In this document: positions 7,976 through 16,719 of the stretch, piece by piece
Layout of the letters: every line of letters starts with the position of its first letter
Numbering within the stretch: the first letter of the stretch is position 1
Assembly (NCBI RefSeq): GCF_900105675.1
Contig: NZ_LT629786.1
Span: 3,596,001-3,660,000, forward strand
Direction: 5' to 3'
Source of the DNA: Pseudomonas synxantha
GTDB lineage: Bacteria; Pseudomonadota; Gammaproteobacteria; Pseudomonadales; Pseudomonadaceae
Length of the DNA stretch: 64,000 bases
The notes under the pieces: generated by a model
What the model saw: only the letters and a program-made list of their open reading frames with translations
Databases searched by the model: none
Told to the model about the DNA's origin: nothing
Position numbers and translations under genes: made by a program

Positions 7976-10900
7976 GAAAGCGGATGCCCAGCCGTATAAA
8001 GGACTATCTGATTATATTGAGTGCCGGTTTGTGCTTCAGCACCACTGTGCTTGCGGAGCACCAAACCAGCCCGGAACACTTCACCCTCCTGAGTCGTGCC
8101 GGAGCCATTCAACTAGGCACTCATTTTGACAAGGCTCAGCGCCAGTGGCTGCAGAACAAACGTGAACTGGTGCTGGGTACCTCCGCACCTGACTACCCGC
8201 CCTTCGACCTCACGTCCAGCGGTCATGATTACGAAGGCCTCACCGCTGATTACGCCGGATTGCTGGCCAAGGCGCTCTCCTTGCCAATCAAGGTCATGCG
8301 CTACCCGTCCCGCAAGGATGCCATTCGAGCCCTGGAGGCCGGGGAAATAGATTTGTTGGGCTCCTCCAACGGCTTTGAGGCCGCGACCCCCAATCTCATC
8401 CTGTCTGAACCCTACGCCGTGGACCAGCCTGTACTGGTCACCCGCGAGGGAGAAACCAGAAGTCTGAACGAAGGCCTGGAAGGGCTCCGCTTGAGCCTTG
8501 TCTACCATTACCTGCCCCTCAACGAAGTAGAAAAGCTGTACCCCAATGCGGTCATCCGCGCCTATCCGTCTTATCAGAATGCCTTGAATGCAGTGGCGTT
8601 CGACCAGGCGGATGTGTTTCTCGGCGACACCATTTCCACCCATTACATGATCAACAAGGGCTATCTCAAAAATATCCGCATGGCCAACTTCGGCAAGCAT
8701 GAAGCTTATGGTTTCAGCTTTGCTACGCGCCAAGACAATCGGATCCTCCTGAGCATTGTCGACTCAGTCCTGGCAGCCGTGCCCGTCAACGAACGGGATA
8801 GCATCGCCAAACGCTGGAGCGCCGGCAGCGATATCCTGCTGACCGATAAGAAACTGCAACTGACCCAGCGTGAAGAGCGCTGGCTCAAAGAGCATCCTGT
8901 TGTGAAGGTGATCGTGAACGAAACCTTCGCGCCACTCACCTTCTTTGACGCGGACGGCAATTTTCGCGGGATTACCGCCGACCTCCTGGAGCTGATACGC
9001 CTGCGAACCGGCCTGCGCTTCTCGATCGAGCGCGGACGTGACGTCAATGCAATGATCGAGCAAGTCACCAGCCAGAAAGTCGATATGATCGGCGCTATCG
9101 TCCCGAGCAACGAAAGAGACTCGCAGCTCAATTTCAGCCGCCCTTACCTGGAAAATTCCTACGTATTGCTGACACGCAAAGAGCCAGGGGCGCCCTCGAA
9201 TATGGAGCAAATGGCCGGCAAGCGCCTGGCGATAACCCAAGGCAATCCCTTGGCCGCGAGCTTGAGCACGGACTTCCCGCAGATTCACCTGGTGGAAACC
9301 AGCGATACGTTCCGTGCGTCGGAATTACTCGCCCAGGGGCAAGTGGACGGTGCCGTGAACACTCTGGTCATCGCCAACTACTTCCTGTCTTCCCAGGTTT
9401 TCCAGGACAGGCTGCAAATCAGCGCCAGCATCGGCACGGTCCCCGCCACATTCACCCTGGCCACATCGCGCCAAGCCACGGAATTGAGTTCAATCCTCGA
9501 CAAGGCGCTGCTCAGCATCGCCCCGGATGAAATGGGCGTGATCAACAGCCGCTGGCGTGGCTACACCGCCGCATCCGACAGCTACTGGCGCAACTACCAC
9601 CAACTGATAGCGCGGATCATCATCGGCACCGGGCTTCTGCTGTTGATCTCCTTGACCTGGAACGCCTACATGCGCCGCCAGATCAAGCACCGCAAAATGG
9701 CCGAGCGCGCACTCAATGATCAGTTCGAATTCATGCGCGCACTGGTCAATGAGACGCCACACCCGATCTACGTGCGCGACCGCAATGGCCTGCTGCAGAC
9801 CTGCAACGACAGCTACCTGCAGGTGTTCGATGTCAAGCGCGAAGACGTGATCGGCAAAAGCGTGACCCAGATGAGCATGGCCCTGGAGTCGGAGGCGGCC
9901 CAATACCATGCGGACTATCAGCGCGTGGTGGCCGAGGGGAACCCGCTGATCCTGGACCGCAGCCTGCATATCCATCAGAAGAAACTGACCATCTACCACT
10001 GGATCCTGCCCTACCGGGACTCCACCGGCGAGGTCCAGGGCATCATCGGCGGCTGGATCGATATCAGTGACCGGCGCCAGTTATTCGATGAGCTACGCGC
10101 CGCCAAGGAACGCGCCGACGAGGCCAATCGCGCCAAAAGTACGTTCCTTGCCACCATGAGCCACGAGATCCGCACGCCAATGAATGCGGTGATCGGCATG
10201 CTCGAACTGACACTCAAGCGCGCCGACCAAGGGCACCTTGATCGCCCGGCGATTGAAGTGGCATACAACTCGGCCAAGGACCTGCTGGAATTGATCGGCG
10301 ATATCCTCGATATCGCGCGTATTGAGTCCGGCCGTCTCAGCCTGGCCCCGGAACGCGTCAACCTGCGAGAGGTGATCGAGTCGGTCGTGCGCGTCTTCGA
10401 CGGCCTTGCGCGTCAGAAAACCCTGAGCCTGTTGCTGGAGTTCAAGCCCGACCTCAATGACATCGAGGTGCTGATAGACCCCCTGCGCTTCAAGCAAGTG
10501 CTCTCGAACCTCGTGAGCAACGCGATCAAGTTCACCGAACACGGGCAGGTGAAAATCAAAGTAGAGATACAGCCTACCCAGGCGCCGGAGCAGATCGAGT
10601 TGAAGCTCGTCGTGGAGGACACCGGCATCGGCATCAACAGGGAAGACCAGTTGCGCCTGTTCGAACCCTTTGCCCAAGCCGACAACTCTGGGCACCTGGC
10701 CAGGAGCGGTGCGGGGTTGGGATTGGTCATCTGCCGCAGCCTGTGCGAAATGATGGGCGGTCAATTAAGCCTCAGTAGCGTGCCCCTGGTAGGCACCCAA
10801 GTGCACGTCAACCTCAGGATGCCGCGCCTGAGCCCGGTCCAGGCGCTGGGAGAGCACACGCCTGAGACGCCGGCCCGCACACCCGTGCTGAACGTGCTGG

Positions 10901-11619
10901 TGGTCGACGACCATCCGGCGAACCGCCTGCTGATGTGCCAGCAACTGGGCTACCTGGGCCATCAATTCACCGCCGCCGAGCACGGCGCAGCCGGATTTCA
11001 GGCCTGGCGCCAGGAACGTTTCGACCTGGTGATCGCCGACTGCAACATGCCCATCATGAATGGCTACGAGCTGAGCCGTTCAATCCGCGAATACGAGCAA
11101 CGGGAACAATTACCTGCCTGTGTGGTGCTGGGCTTTACTGCCAATGCCCAGCCGGAGGAAAGGCTACGGTGCGTGCAGGCCGGCATGGATGACTGCCTGT
11201 TCAAACCCATCAGCCTGACCGTGCTGGAGCGGCAGTTGGCGCAGATCGCCCCTCAACCGGCAAGCACACGACTGGACCTGGGGTGCCTGGAGGCCCTGAC
11301 CGGCGGCGACCCGCAACTGAGTCGACGCTTGCTGGAAGAGCTGTTGAGCAGCAGCCGTCAAGACCGCCAGGCACTCATGGACCTGCTGAGCGGTAAAGCC
11401 TCGCTGGCGGACATCATTGAGCAGGCCCACAAAATCAAGGGAGCTGCTCGTATCGTTCAAGCCACTTCGCTGGCCGGGCAATGCGAAGCACTGGAACAAG
11501 CCTGCTCGCGCAATGAGCATTGGGCCGCGATCGAAACCGGTATCAAGGCCCTGGAAAAACTCATGCTGGAACTGGAGAGGAACCTGCAAATTCAACTGGA
11601 TGACCTGGATAGTCTGTAA
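7972..11619 (+). CDS. BvgS/EvgS/RocS-like hybrid sensor histidine kinase
   Basis: This 1215-residue inner-membrane phosphorelay kinase has the following domain order: signal peptide (residues 1-28), first periplasmic SBP_bac_3 Venus-flytrap domain (about 50-285), second one (about 300-525), transmembrane helix (about 545-567), PAS (about 588-705), HisKA with MSHEIRTPMN and phospho-His near 731, HATPase (N box NLVSNAIKF), receiver with Asp near 1023 (VIADCNMPIMNG), and C-terminal Hpt with His near 1153 (QAHKIKGAA). This is the full BvgS architecture. The GTG at 7972 overlaps the regulator's stop by four bases; ATG 7984 is an alternative start. The two binding domains suggest a small-molecule signal of unknown identity. 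Output is probably through the adjacent LuxR-type regulator. Confidence 0.92.
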   Translation: MRKRMPSRIKDYLIILSAGLCFSTTVLAEHQTSPEHFTLLSRAGAIQLGTHFDKAQRQWLQNKRELVLGTSAPDYPPFDLTSSGHDYEGLTADYAGLLAKALSLPIKVMRYPSRKDAIRALEAGEIDLLGSSNGFEAATPNLILSEPYAVDQPVLVTREGETRSLNEGLEGLRLSLVYHYLPLNEVEKLYPNAVIRAYPSYQNALNAVAFDQADVFLGDTISTHYMINKGYLKNIRMANFGKHEAYGFSFATRQDNRILLSIVDSVLAAVPVNERDSIAKRWSAGSDILLTDKKLQLTQREERWLKEHPVVKVIVNETFAPLTFFDADGNFRGITADLLELIRLRTGLRFSIERGRDVNAMIEQVTSQKVDMIGAIVPSNERDSQLNFSRPYLENSYVLLTRKEPGAPSNMEQMAGKRLAITQGNPLAASLSTDFPQIHLVETSDTFRASELLAQGQVDGAVNTLVIANYFLSSQVFQDRLQISASIGTVPATFTLATSRQATELSSILDKALLSIAPDEMGVINSRWRGYTAASDSYWRNYHQLIARIIIGTGLLLLISLTWNAYMRRQIKHRKMAERALNDQFEFMRALVNETPHPIYVRDRNGLLQTCNDSYLQVFDVKREDVIGKSVTQMSMALESEAAQYHADYQRVVAEGNPLILDRSLHIHQKKLTIYHWILPYRDSTGEVQGIIGGWIDISDRRQLFDELRAAKERADEANRAKSTFLATMSHEIRTPMNAVIGMLELTLKRADQGHLDRPAIEVAYNSAKDLLELIGDILDIARIESGRLSLAPERVNLREVIESVVRVFDGLARQKTLSLLLEFKPDLNDIEVLIDPLRFKQVLSNLVSNAIKFTEHGQVKIKVEIQPTQAPEQIELKLVVEDTGIGINREDQLRLFEPFAQADNSGHLARSGAGLGLVICRSLCEMMGGQLSLSSVPLVGTQVHVNLRMPRLSPVQALGEHTPETPARTPVLNVLVVDDHPANRLLMCQQLGYLGHQFTAAEHGAAGFQAWRQERFDLVIADCNMPIMNGYELSRSIREYEQREQLPACVVLGFTANAQPEERLRCVQAGMDDCLFKPISLTVLERQLAQIAPQPASTRLDLGCLEALTGGDPQLSRRLLEELLSSSRQDRQALMDLLSGKASLADIIEQAHKIKGAARIVQATSLAGQCEALEQACSRNEHWAAIETGIKALEKLMLELERNLQIQLDDLDSL

Positions 11620-11630
11620 GCGCCTGAACG

Positions 11631-11662
11631 CTGTAGGAGCGAGCAAACTCTCGCGCCTACAG
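11631..11662. repeat. short REP-type palindrome (GTAGGAGCGAG family)
   Basis: CTGTAGGAGCGAG and a near-complement ending CGCGCCTACAG flank a short loop, immediately after the hybrid kinase gene. It belongs to the same GTAGGAGC family as the elements at 16064 and 26373. It could fold in RNA and protect or end the kinase transcript, which converges on the next gene. Confidence 0.75.
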
Positions 11663-11685
11663 AAGACGGCATCAGCTCGCTTGTC

Positions 11686-12168
11686 TCAGCAATCGGTCAA
11701 CCGCAGGAAGATGGCTGCCAGTTGTTCAATCCCCACTTGGTCCTGAGGTGTAAAACGGCCCAGCAACGGGCTGTCGAGGTCGAGGACGCCGACCAGTTGA
11801 CCGTCCTTGACCAACGGCACCACCAATTCGCTGTTGGAAGCGCTGTCACAGGCGATATGCCCCGGGAAAGCATGCACATCCTCCACGCGCTGGGTTTGCC
11901 GTGATGCCGCCGCCGCGCCACACACCCCGCGTCCGAAGGGAATCCGCACACAGGCGATCTGCCCCTGGAATGGCCCAAGCACCAGTTCGTCATTGCGATT
12001 GAGGTAGAAGCCTGCCCAATTCAAGTCATCCAACTGATTGAACAGAAACGCGGAAAACTGCGCACTGTTGGCGATAAAGTCCCGCTCATCGGCGAGCAAC
12101 GACTCAAGCTGCGCGCACAGCATGGCATAACCATCAAGGCCGGTACCGGCCTGTTGTAAATCGATCAT
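11686..12168 (-). CDS. msrC: free methionine-(R)-sulfoxide reductase (GAF domain)
   Basis: This 160-residue single GAF-domain enzyme reduces free L-methionine-(R)-sulfoxide in the cytosol using thioredoxin. The family core is clear: NWAGFYL, GPFQGQIACVRIPFGRGVCG and GHIACDSASNSE carry the three conserved cysteines of the catalytic/resolving set, followed by GVLDLDSP. The sequence aligns end to end with E. coli YebR as I remember it. Its start overlaps the stop of the upstream DUF815 ATPase gene by four bases (ATGA), so the two form an operon. Together with msrB and gpx nearby it makes a local antioxidant cluster. Confidence 0.93.
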   Translation of the reverse strand: MIDLQQAGTGLDGYAMLCAQLESLLADERDFIANSAQFSAFLFNQLDDLNWAGFYLNRNDELVLGPFQGQIACVRIPFGRGVCGAAAASRQTQRVEDVHAFPGHIACDSASNSELVVPLVKDGQLVGVLDLDSPLLGRFTPQDQVGIEQLAAIFLRLTDC

Positions 12169-13055
12169 GGTTGACGCTCCAGCAATTTAAGACCCACCCA
12201 GTAACGGGCGAACTGATAGGCACAGCGGCCATTGCGGTTGCCGCGGCCGGTAGCCCAGCGCACCGCCAGCACATCGAGTTGTTCGTCGCGCTGCCACTGC
12301 AAGCCAGCCTTGCCGGCCAACTCGCCGATCCAATGTTCCACCACATCCAGGAAGTGCTCCTGGGTGAAGGGGTAGAACGATAGCCACAAGCCAAAACGGT
12401 CCGACAAGGCAATCTTGTCTTCTACCGCCTCACTCGGGTGCAGCTCGCCATCCACGCGTTTCCAATTGTCATTGTCGCTCTGGTTTTCCGGCACCAGGTG
12501 GCGACGGTTGGACGTGGCGTACAGCAGCACGTTTTCCGGCGCCTGTTCGAGGGAGCCGTCCAACACGCTCTTGAGCACACGGTAGTCGCCTTCACCGGCT
12601 TCGAACGACAGGTCATCGCAAAACAAAATGAAGCGCTGTGGTAGTTTGACCAGTTGCTCGACCACCCGTGGCAGGTCGGCCAGGTGGTCGCGCTCGATTT
12701 CGATCAAACGCAAGCCCGCCTTGGCATGCTGGGCGAGCAAGGCGCGGACCATGGAGGATTTTCCGGTGCCGCGCGACCCCCACAGCAGCGCATGATTGGC
12801 AGGCAAGCCATCGAGGAACTGCTGGGTATTACGCGCCAGTTGTTCACGTTGCTTGTCGACGCCGATCAGGTCCGACAGGCGCATGTCCAGGCTCACTTGC
12901 AGCGGCAACAGAAAGCCACTGCGCCCTTCGCGCTGCCAACGGGCGGCCAGGCACTGGTCCCAGTCGATGGCCTCGCGCAGGGCGGGCAACAAGGGTTCCA
13001 GGCGCGCGAGTACCGCATCGGCCCGCTCAAGGAAGGCATTCAATCGAGAATCCAT
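12165..13055 (-). CDS. DUF815 family AAA ATPase
   Basis: This is a cytosolic P-loop ATPase of 296 residues. Walker A is LLWGSRGTGKSS (about residues 98-110) and the Walker B-like strand is RFILFCDDLSFE. Sensor-type elements YATSNRRHLV and the DUF815 hallmark DRFGLWLSFYPFTQEHFL follow. The frame extends 21 codons further up, but ATG 13055 has an AGAGGAA ribosome-binding site 6 bases away and the family begins MDSRLNAFL. No substrate is established for the family. It is transcribed as the first gene of an operon with the free-Met-sulfoxide reductase, and divergently from the SagS-like kinase. Confidence 0.88.
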   Translation of the reverse strand: MDSRLNAFLERADAVLARLEPLLPALREAIDWDQCLAARWQREGRSGFLLPLQVSLDMRLSDLIGVDKQREQLARNTQQFLDGLPANHALLWGSRGTGKSSMVRALLAQHAKAGLRLIEIERDHLADLPRVVEQLVKLPQRFILFCDDLSFEAGEGDYRVLKSVLDGSLEQAPENVLLYATSNRRHLVPENQSDNDNWKRVDGELHPSEAVEDKIALSDRFGLWLSFYPFTQEHFLDVVEHWIGELAGKAGLQWQRDEQLDVLAVRWATGRGNRNGRCAYQFARYWVGLKLLERQP

Positions 13056-13205
13056 GACTATTCCTCTGGCAAGTTCTTGTAAAAGATGGCGTATTAGCAA
13101 CCCTGCGACACACCGCATGAGGCTGCATCAAAACAACGATTCATGCCGGGCGAGCCAGAGCTTGTGGATGTTCAGCTATGCTTGCCGGGCGAAGGGAAAC
13201 GTGAA

Positions 13206-15530
13206 GTGGTTCAACACTCGATGGATATCAAGTTCGCCCACCGCTTGTCTTATAAACAAGCCAGATTGACTGTGCTGGTCGGTTTCGTCTTGGGAACCTT
13301 GCTCAGCCTGATCCAAATCGGCATTGATTATGCCAGTGAAGACGCATCCATCAACCGTGAAATACGCTCACTGATCGAAATCAGTCATAACCCCGCCTCC
13401 CGCATCGCCTACAACATCGATGCCGAACTCGCCCAGGAACTGGCCCTGGGCCTGCTGCACTCCCCTGCCATCACTCGGGCGCAGTTGATCGACAATAATG
13501 GCGTGGTCCTGGCCGACGTCGATCGTCCGCGCAAGGAAAGCAACTACCGGCCCCTCAGTGATTTTTTGTTCAGCGCCAACCGTCAATTCGAGGACCGACT
13601 GTACCTCGGCCATATGCCGGACGAATCACTTGGCGTGCTGCGCCTTGACGTCGACACCTACGCCTTCGGCAGCCGTTTCCTGCACCGTGCCGAGATTACC
13701 CTGCTTAACGGATTTGTCCGCAGCCTGCTGCTGACCGGGATTCTGCTGGGCTTGTTCTACGTGATGCTGACCCAGCCGCTGGTGCGCATCATCCGAGAGC
13801 TGAGTACACGCAAACAGGCGCGCCTGGATTGCCCACCGGGGCACGAGCATGACGAGATCGGTGTGCTGGTCAATGTCGCCAACCTGCAATTCGAAAACAT
13901 GGAGACCGAAATCCAGCAACGGCGCCACGCCGAGGACCGCCTGACGGAATACCTGGGCCAGCTGGAAAATATTGTTTCTGCGCGCACCCTTGAACTCAAG
14001 GCCAGCAACCAACGCTTGAGCCGATCCAACGATGAACTGGAAGCGGCGAAGACAACTGCACTGGCCATGGCCCAGGCAAGGGCGGCGTTCCTGGCCAATA
14101 TGAGCCATGAAATCCGCACACCGCTCAACGGACTGCTGGGGATGATTGCGTTGTCACTGGATAGCCCGCTGAACGCCGAACAACGACAGCAACTGTCCAT
14201 CGCCCATGATTCAGGCAAAGTACTGGTCGAATTACTCAACGATATCCTCGACCTGTCCAAATTCGATGCCGGCCAGCTGGAACTGGAGCATATCCCGTTC
14301 GACCTGGGCTCGCTGGTGGAAGACACCGCCAACCTGCTGTCCCAAAACGCGGCGCCGAGCGTGGAGCTGACCTGCCTGATCGATCCACAGTTTCCCGCCC
14401 AGGTCATCGGCGACCCGACCCGGGTGCGGCAAATCGTCAGTAACCTGCTGTCCAATGCCCTGAAGTTCACCCGCTTCGGACGCGTCGATGTACGCCTGCG
14501 TGCCGTGGAGGGCCGGGTCAACATTGAAGTGTGTGACACCGGCATCGGCATCGCCCAGGATGCCCAGGCGAAGATCTTCCAGCCGTTCACCCAGGCCGGT
14601 GCCGGCATCACTCGCCAATTTGGCGGCACAGGGTTGGGGCTGGCGTTGACCCGTAACCTGTGCGAAGCCATGCAAGGACGCTTGAGCATCAGCTCGGAGG
14701 TGGGCTTTGGCAGCCAGTTCTGCGCCGATCTTCCGCTGCCCACGCATTTGCCTGCTACCCGCTACACCCCACTCACAGGTGACGTGATTGCCATCACGCA
14801 CGCCGGCGGCGGCTTGACGGAGTTGCTCACCACCCTGCTGCCTTCCTGGGGGCTGACGCCACGCTGTTATTCCCAGGACGATGACTTGAGCGCACTGGCC
14901 CCCGACCTGTTGATCACCGATTGTCCGGAGTGCCTGTTTCGCTTGCGCCCAGGGATCCGCGCCCCGATTTTGCTGGTCACTGCCTACGGCAACTTCATGC
15001 CTGGCGAAGAGGTAGCGGCCCTGGCACCGCTGCAGCAACAAGCACGCCCATTGAGCCGCAACGCGCTTTACCAGATCCTGCAACGCAACCTGCGCAGCGA
15101 CGTAGAACTGATCCTCGACCCGGTCCAGATGGAATCCGCACCGCTTGCTCACCGGGCACGTATCCTGTTGGTGGAGGACAACCCGGTCAATCAACTGGTG
15201 GCCAAGGGCATGCTCAGCAAGTTGGGATGTGAGGTCATCGTGGCCGCCCATGGGGGCGAAGCCCTGACGATGCTTGAGGACCAACACTTCGACATGGTGC
15301 TGATGGACTGCAACATGCCGGTGATGGATGGCTACGAGGCCAGCCGGCAGATTCGCCGCAGCGGGCGCTGGCCGGACCTGCCCATCGTCGCCTTGACCGC
15401 CAACGCCCTGTCCGAAGAGCGCGAGCGCTGCCGGGCGGCGGGCATGAACGACTACCTGGCCAAGCCGTTTCGCCGCGAAGAACTCCATGCTCTGCTGGAG
15501 CTATGGGTACCGACGATCACAAGTCTCTGA
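13206..15530 (+). CDS. sagS: SagS-like hybrid sensor histidine kinase
   Basis: This is a membrane hybrid kinase of about 774 residues. It has a TM helix (about 20-42), a periplasmic sensor region (about 43-178), TM2 (about 180-202), a HAMP-like/coiled-coil linker, HisKA with NMSHEIRTPLNG (phospho-His near 301) and HATPase (NLLSNALKF, GGTGLGLAL). A weak receiver-like region follows (about 520-630, no clear phospho-Asp pocket), then a C-terminal receiver with Asp near 701 (VLMDCNMPVMDG). GTG 13206 has an AAGGGA ribosome-binding site 8 bases away; ATG 13221 is the alternative. Gene order with gpx, msrB, aminotransferase and htpX matches PAO1 sagS (PA2824), which steers biofilm transition via HptB and BfiSR. 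The intervening PAO1 regulator ospR is absent here. Confidence 0.85.
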   Translation: MVQHSMDIKFAHRLSYKQARLTVLVGFVLGTLLSLIQIGIDYASEDASINREIRSLIEISHNPASRIAYNIDAELAQELALGLLHSPAITRAQLIDNNGVVLADVDRPRKESNYRPLSDFLFSANRQFEDRLYLGHMPDESLGVLRLDVDTYAFGSRFLHRAEITLLNGFVRSLLLTGILLGLFYVMLTQPLVRIIRELSTRKQARLDCPPGHEHDEIGVLVNVANLQFENMETEIQQRRHAEDRLTEYLGQLENIVSARTLELKASNQRLSRSNDELEAAKTTALAMAQARAAFLANMSHEIRTPLNGLLGMIALSLDSPLNAEQRQQLSIAHDSGKVLVELLNDILDLSKFDAGQLELEHIPFDLGSLVEDTANLLSQNAAPSVELTCLIDPQFPAQVIGDPTRVRQIVSNLLSNALKFTRFGRVDVRLRAVEGRVNIEVCDTGIGIAQDAQAKIFQPFTQAGAGITRQFGGTGLGLALTRNLCEAMQGRLSISSEVGFGSQFCADLPLPTHLPATRYTPLTGDVIAITHAGGGLTELLTTLLPSWGLTPRCYSQDDDLSALAPDLLITDCPECLFRLRPGIRAPILLVTAYGNFMPGEEVAALAPLQQQARPLSRNALYQILQRNLRSDVELILDPVQMESAPLAHRARILLVEDNPVNQLVAKGMLSKLGCEVIVAAHGGEALTMLEDQHFDMVLMDCNMPVMDGYEASRQIRRSGRWPDLPIVALTANALSEERERCRAAGMNDYLAKPFRREELHALLELWVPTITSL

Positions 15531-15549
15531 TCAGCCCCCGCGCTGCATC

Positions 15550-16035
15550 TCACTTGAGCAGGGCTTCGATCGCCTGGGTCAAGTCATGGGGCTTGGTCGT
15601 TGGCGCAAAACGCTTGACCTGCTTGCCATCACGGCCGATGAGAAACTTGGTGAAGTTCCACTTGATGTTCTTGGAACCCAGCAGCCCCGGGGCCTGTTTT
15701 TTCAACTGCACGAACAGAGGGTGGGCATCGCTGCCATTGACATCGATCTTCTTGAACAGCGGAAAACTGACACCGAAGTTCAGCTCACAGAACTCGGATA
15801 TCGCGTCTTCGTTGCCCGGTTCCTGCTTGCCAAACTGATTGCAGGGAAAGCCGAGCACCACCAGGCCTTGATCCTTATAGTGCTGCCAGAGTTGCTCCAG
15901 GCCCTTGTATTGTGGCGTGAAGCCGCATTTGCTGGCGGTGTTGACCACCAGAATGGCCTTGCCGGCAAAATCGGCCAAGGTCTTTTGCTCGCCCTTGATG
16001 GTGGTGCAAGGGATGCTCAGCAGGGATTCGCTCAT
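15550..16035 (-). CDS. gpx: glutathione peroxidase family protein
   Basis: This is a 161-residue thiol peroxidase of the thioredoxin fold that reduces hydroperoxides, in bacteria usually with thioredoxin. The catalytic tetrad elements are visible: NTASKCGFTPQY with the peroxidatic Cys, FPCNQFGKQEPG with the Gln, and KWNFTKFLIG with the Trp and Asn. A second Cys in the FPCNQ motif and one in EFCELN are candidates for the resolving Cys. The gene is convergent with the SagS-like gene (19 bases apart). In P. aeruginosa the neighbouring MarR regulator OspR controls this gene; no such regulator is adjacent here. Confidence 0.93.
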   Translation of the reverse strand: MSESLLSIPCTTIKGEQKTLADFAGKAILVVNTASKCGFTPQYKGLEQLWQHYKDQGLVVLGFPCNQFGKQEPGNEDAISEFCELNFGVSFPLFKKIDVNGSDAHPLFVQLKKQAPGLLGSKNIKWNFTKFLIGRDGKQVKRFAPTTKPHDLTQAIEALLK

Positions 16036-16063
16036 GGCAGAGCCTCAAGTCAGGGGAAGAAGT

Positions 16064-16091
16064 TGTAGGAGCGAGCTTGTTCGCTCCTACA
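16064..16091. repeat. perfect short REP hairpin
   Basis: TGTAGGAGCGA and its exact complement TCGCTCCTACA are separated by a 6-base loop, between gpx and msrB on the minus strand. It is a REP singlet of the GTAGGAGC family. It lies downstream of msrB and upstream of gpx, so it could attenuate readthrough from msrB. Confidence 0.85.
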
Positions 16092-16118
16092 GTGATCCGT
16101 GTAGGCCTGTTTACAGCT

Positions 16119-16517
16119 TCAAGCCTGGCGCGGCACCAGGTCCAGGCACACCGAGTTGATGCAATAGCGCAGCCCGGTCGGCGGCGGGCCGTCCGGGAAC
16201 ACATGCCCCAGGTGCGCGTCGCACTTGGCGCAGGTGACCTCGGTACGGATCATGCCGTGGCTGACGTCGCGGATCTCAATCATCGCGCTGTCGGCAATCG
16301 GCTCGTAGAAGCTGGGCCAGCCGCAGCCGGAGTCAAACTTGGCCCTGGAATCGAACAGCGGCTCGTTGCAACAGATGCAGTGGTAAACGCCATCGGTCTT
16401 GGTGGCGTTGTACTTGCCACTGAACGGTCGCTCGGTGCCCTTGAGGCGGCACACGTTGTACTGTTCGGGATCAAGCATGGCTTTCCATTCATCAACGGTT
16501 TTCTGCAACTTTTCCAT
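16119..16517 (-). CDS. msrB: peptide-methionine (R)-S-oxide reductase MsrB
   Basis: This 132-residue zinc-containing MsrB repairs R-sulfoxides of protein methionine. Zn ligands are in CICCNEP and [10 protein letters not shown]. The catalytic Cys lies in [11 protein letters not shown], and [11 protein letters not shown] forms the substrate pocket. The reading frame is open 37 codons further upstream, but ATG 16517 has GAGGTG 6 bases before it and gives the standard family length. It is followed by a REP hairpin and gpx on the same strand, and is divergent from the aminotransferase gene. It complements the free-Met-sulfoxide reductase encoded 4 kb away. Confidence 0.95.
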   Translation of the reverse strand: MEKLQKTVDEWKAMLDPEQYNVCRLKGTERPFSGKYNATKTDGVYHCICCNEPLFDSRAKFDSGCGWPSFYEPIADSAMIEIRDVSHGMIRTEVTCAKCDAHLGHVFPDGPPPTGLRYCINSVCLDLVPRQA

Positions 16518-16719
16518 TGGTACACCTCGGCAACTGAAAAACCCTGATCTGTGTCTTTTCCAGGGATCAGGCGGCACGTATGATTGCGCCTCTTCAAAAC
16601 GCCAGTCTGGCACCCGTGCCTGCGGCATTCAAACGTATTTATGGGTGCGAACCGCGCAGGATTCACCCCAGGGTGGTGCCCGCGCCGTCTGGATCGTTCA
16701 TTTTCAGGATCACATCGCC

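Noticed and set aside
14232..15488. 418-residue minus-strand frame inside the SagS-like gene
   Set aside because: It is antisense to HATPase and receiver motifs that are plainly coding on the plus strand.
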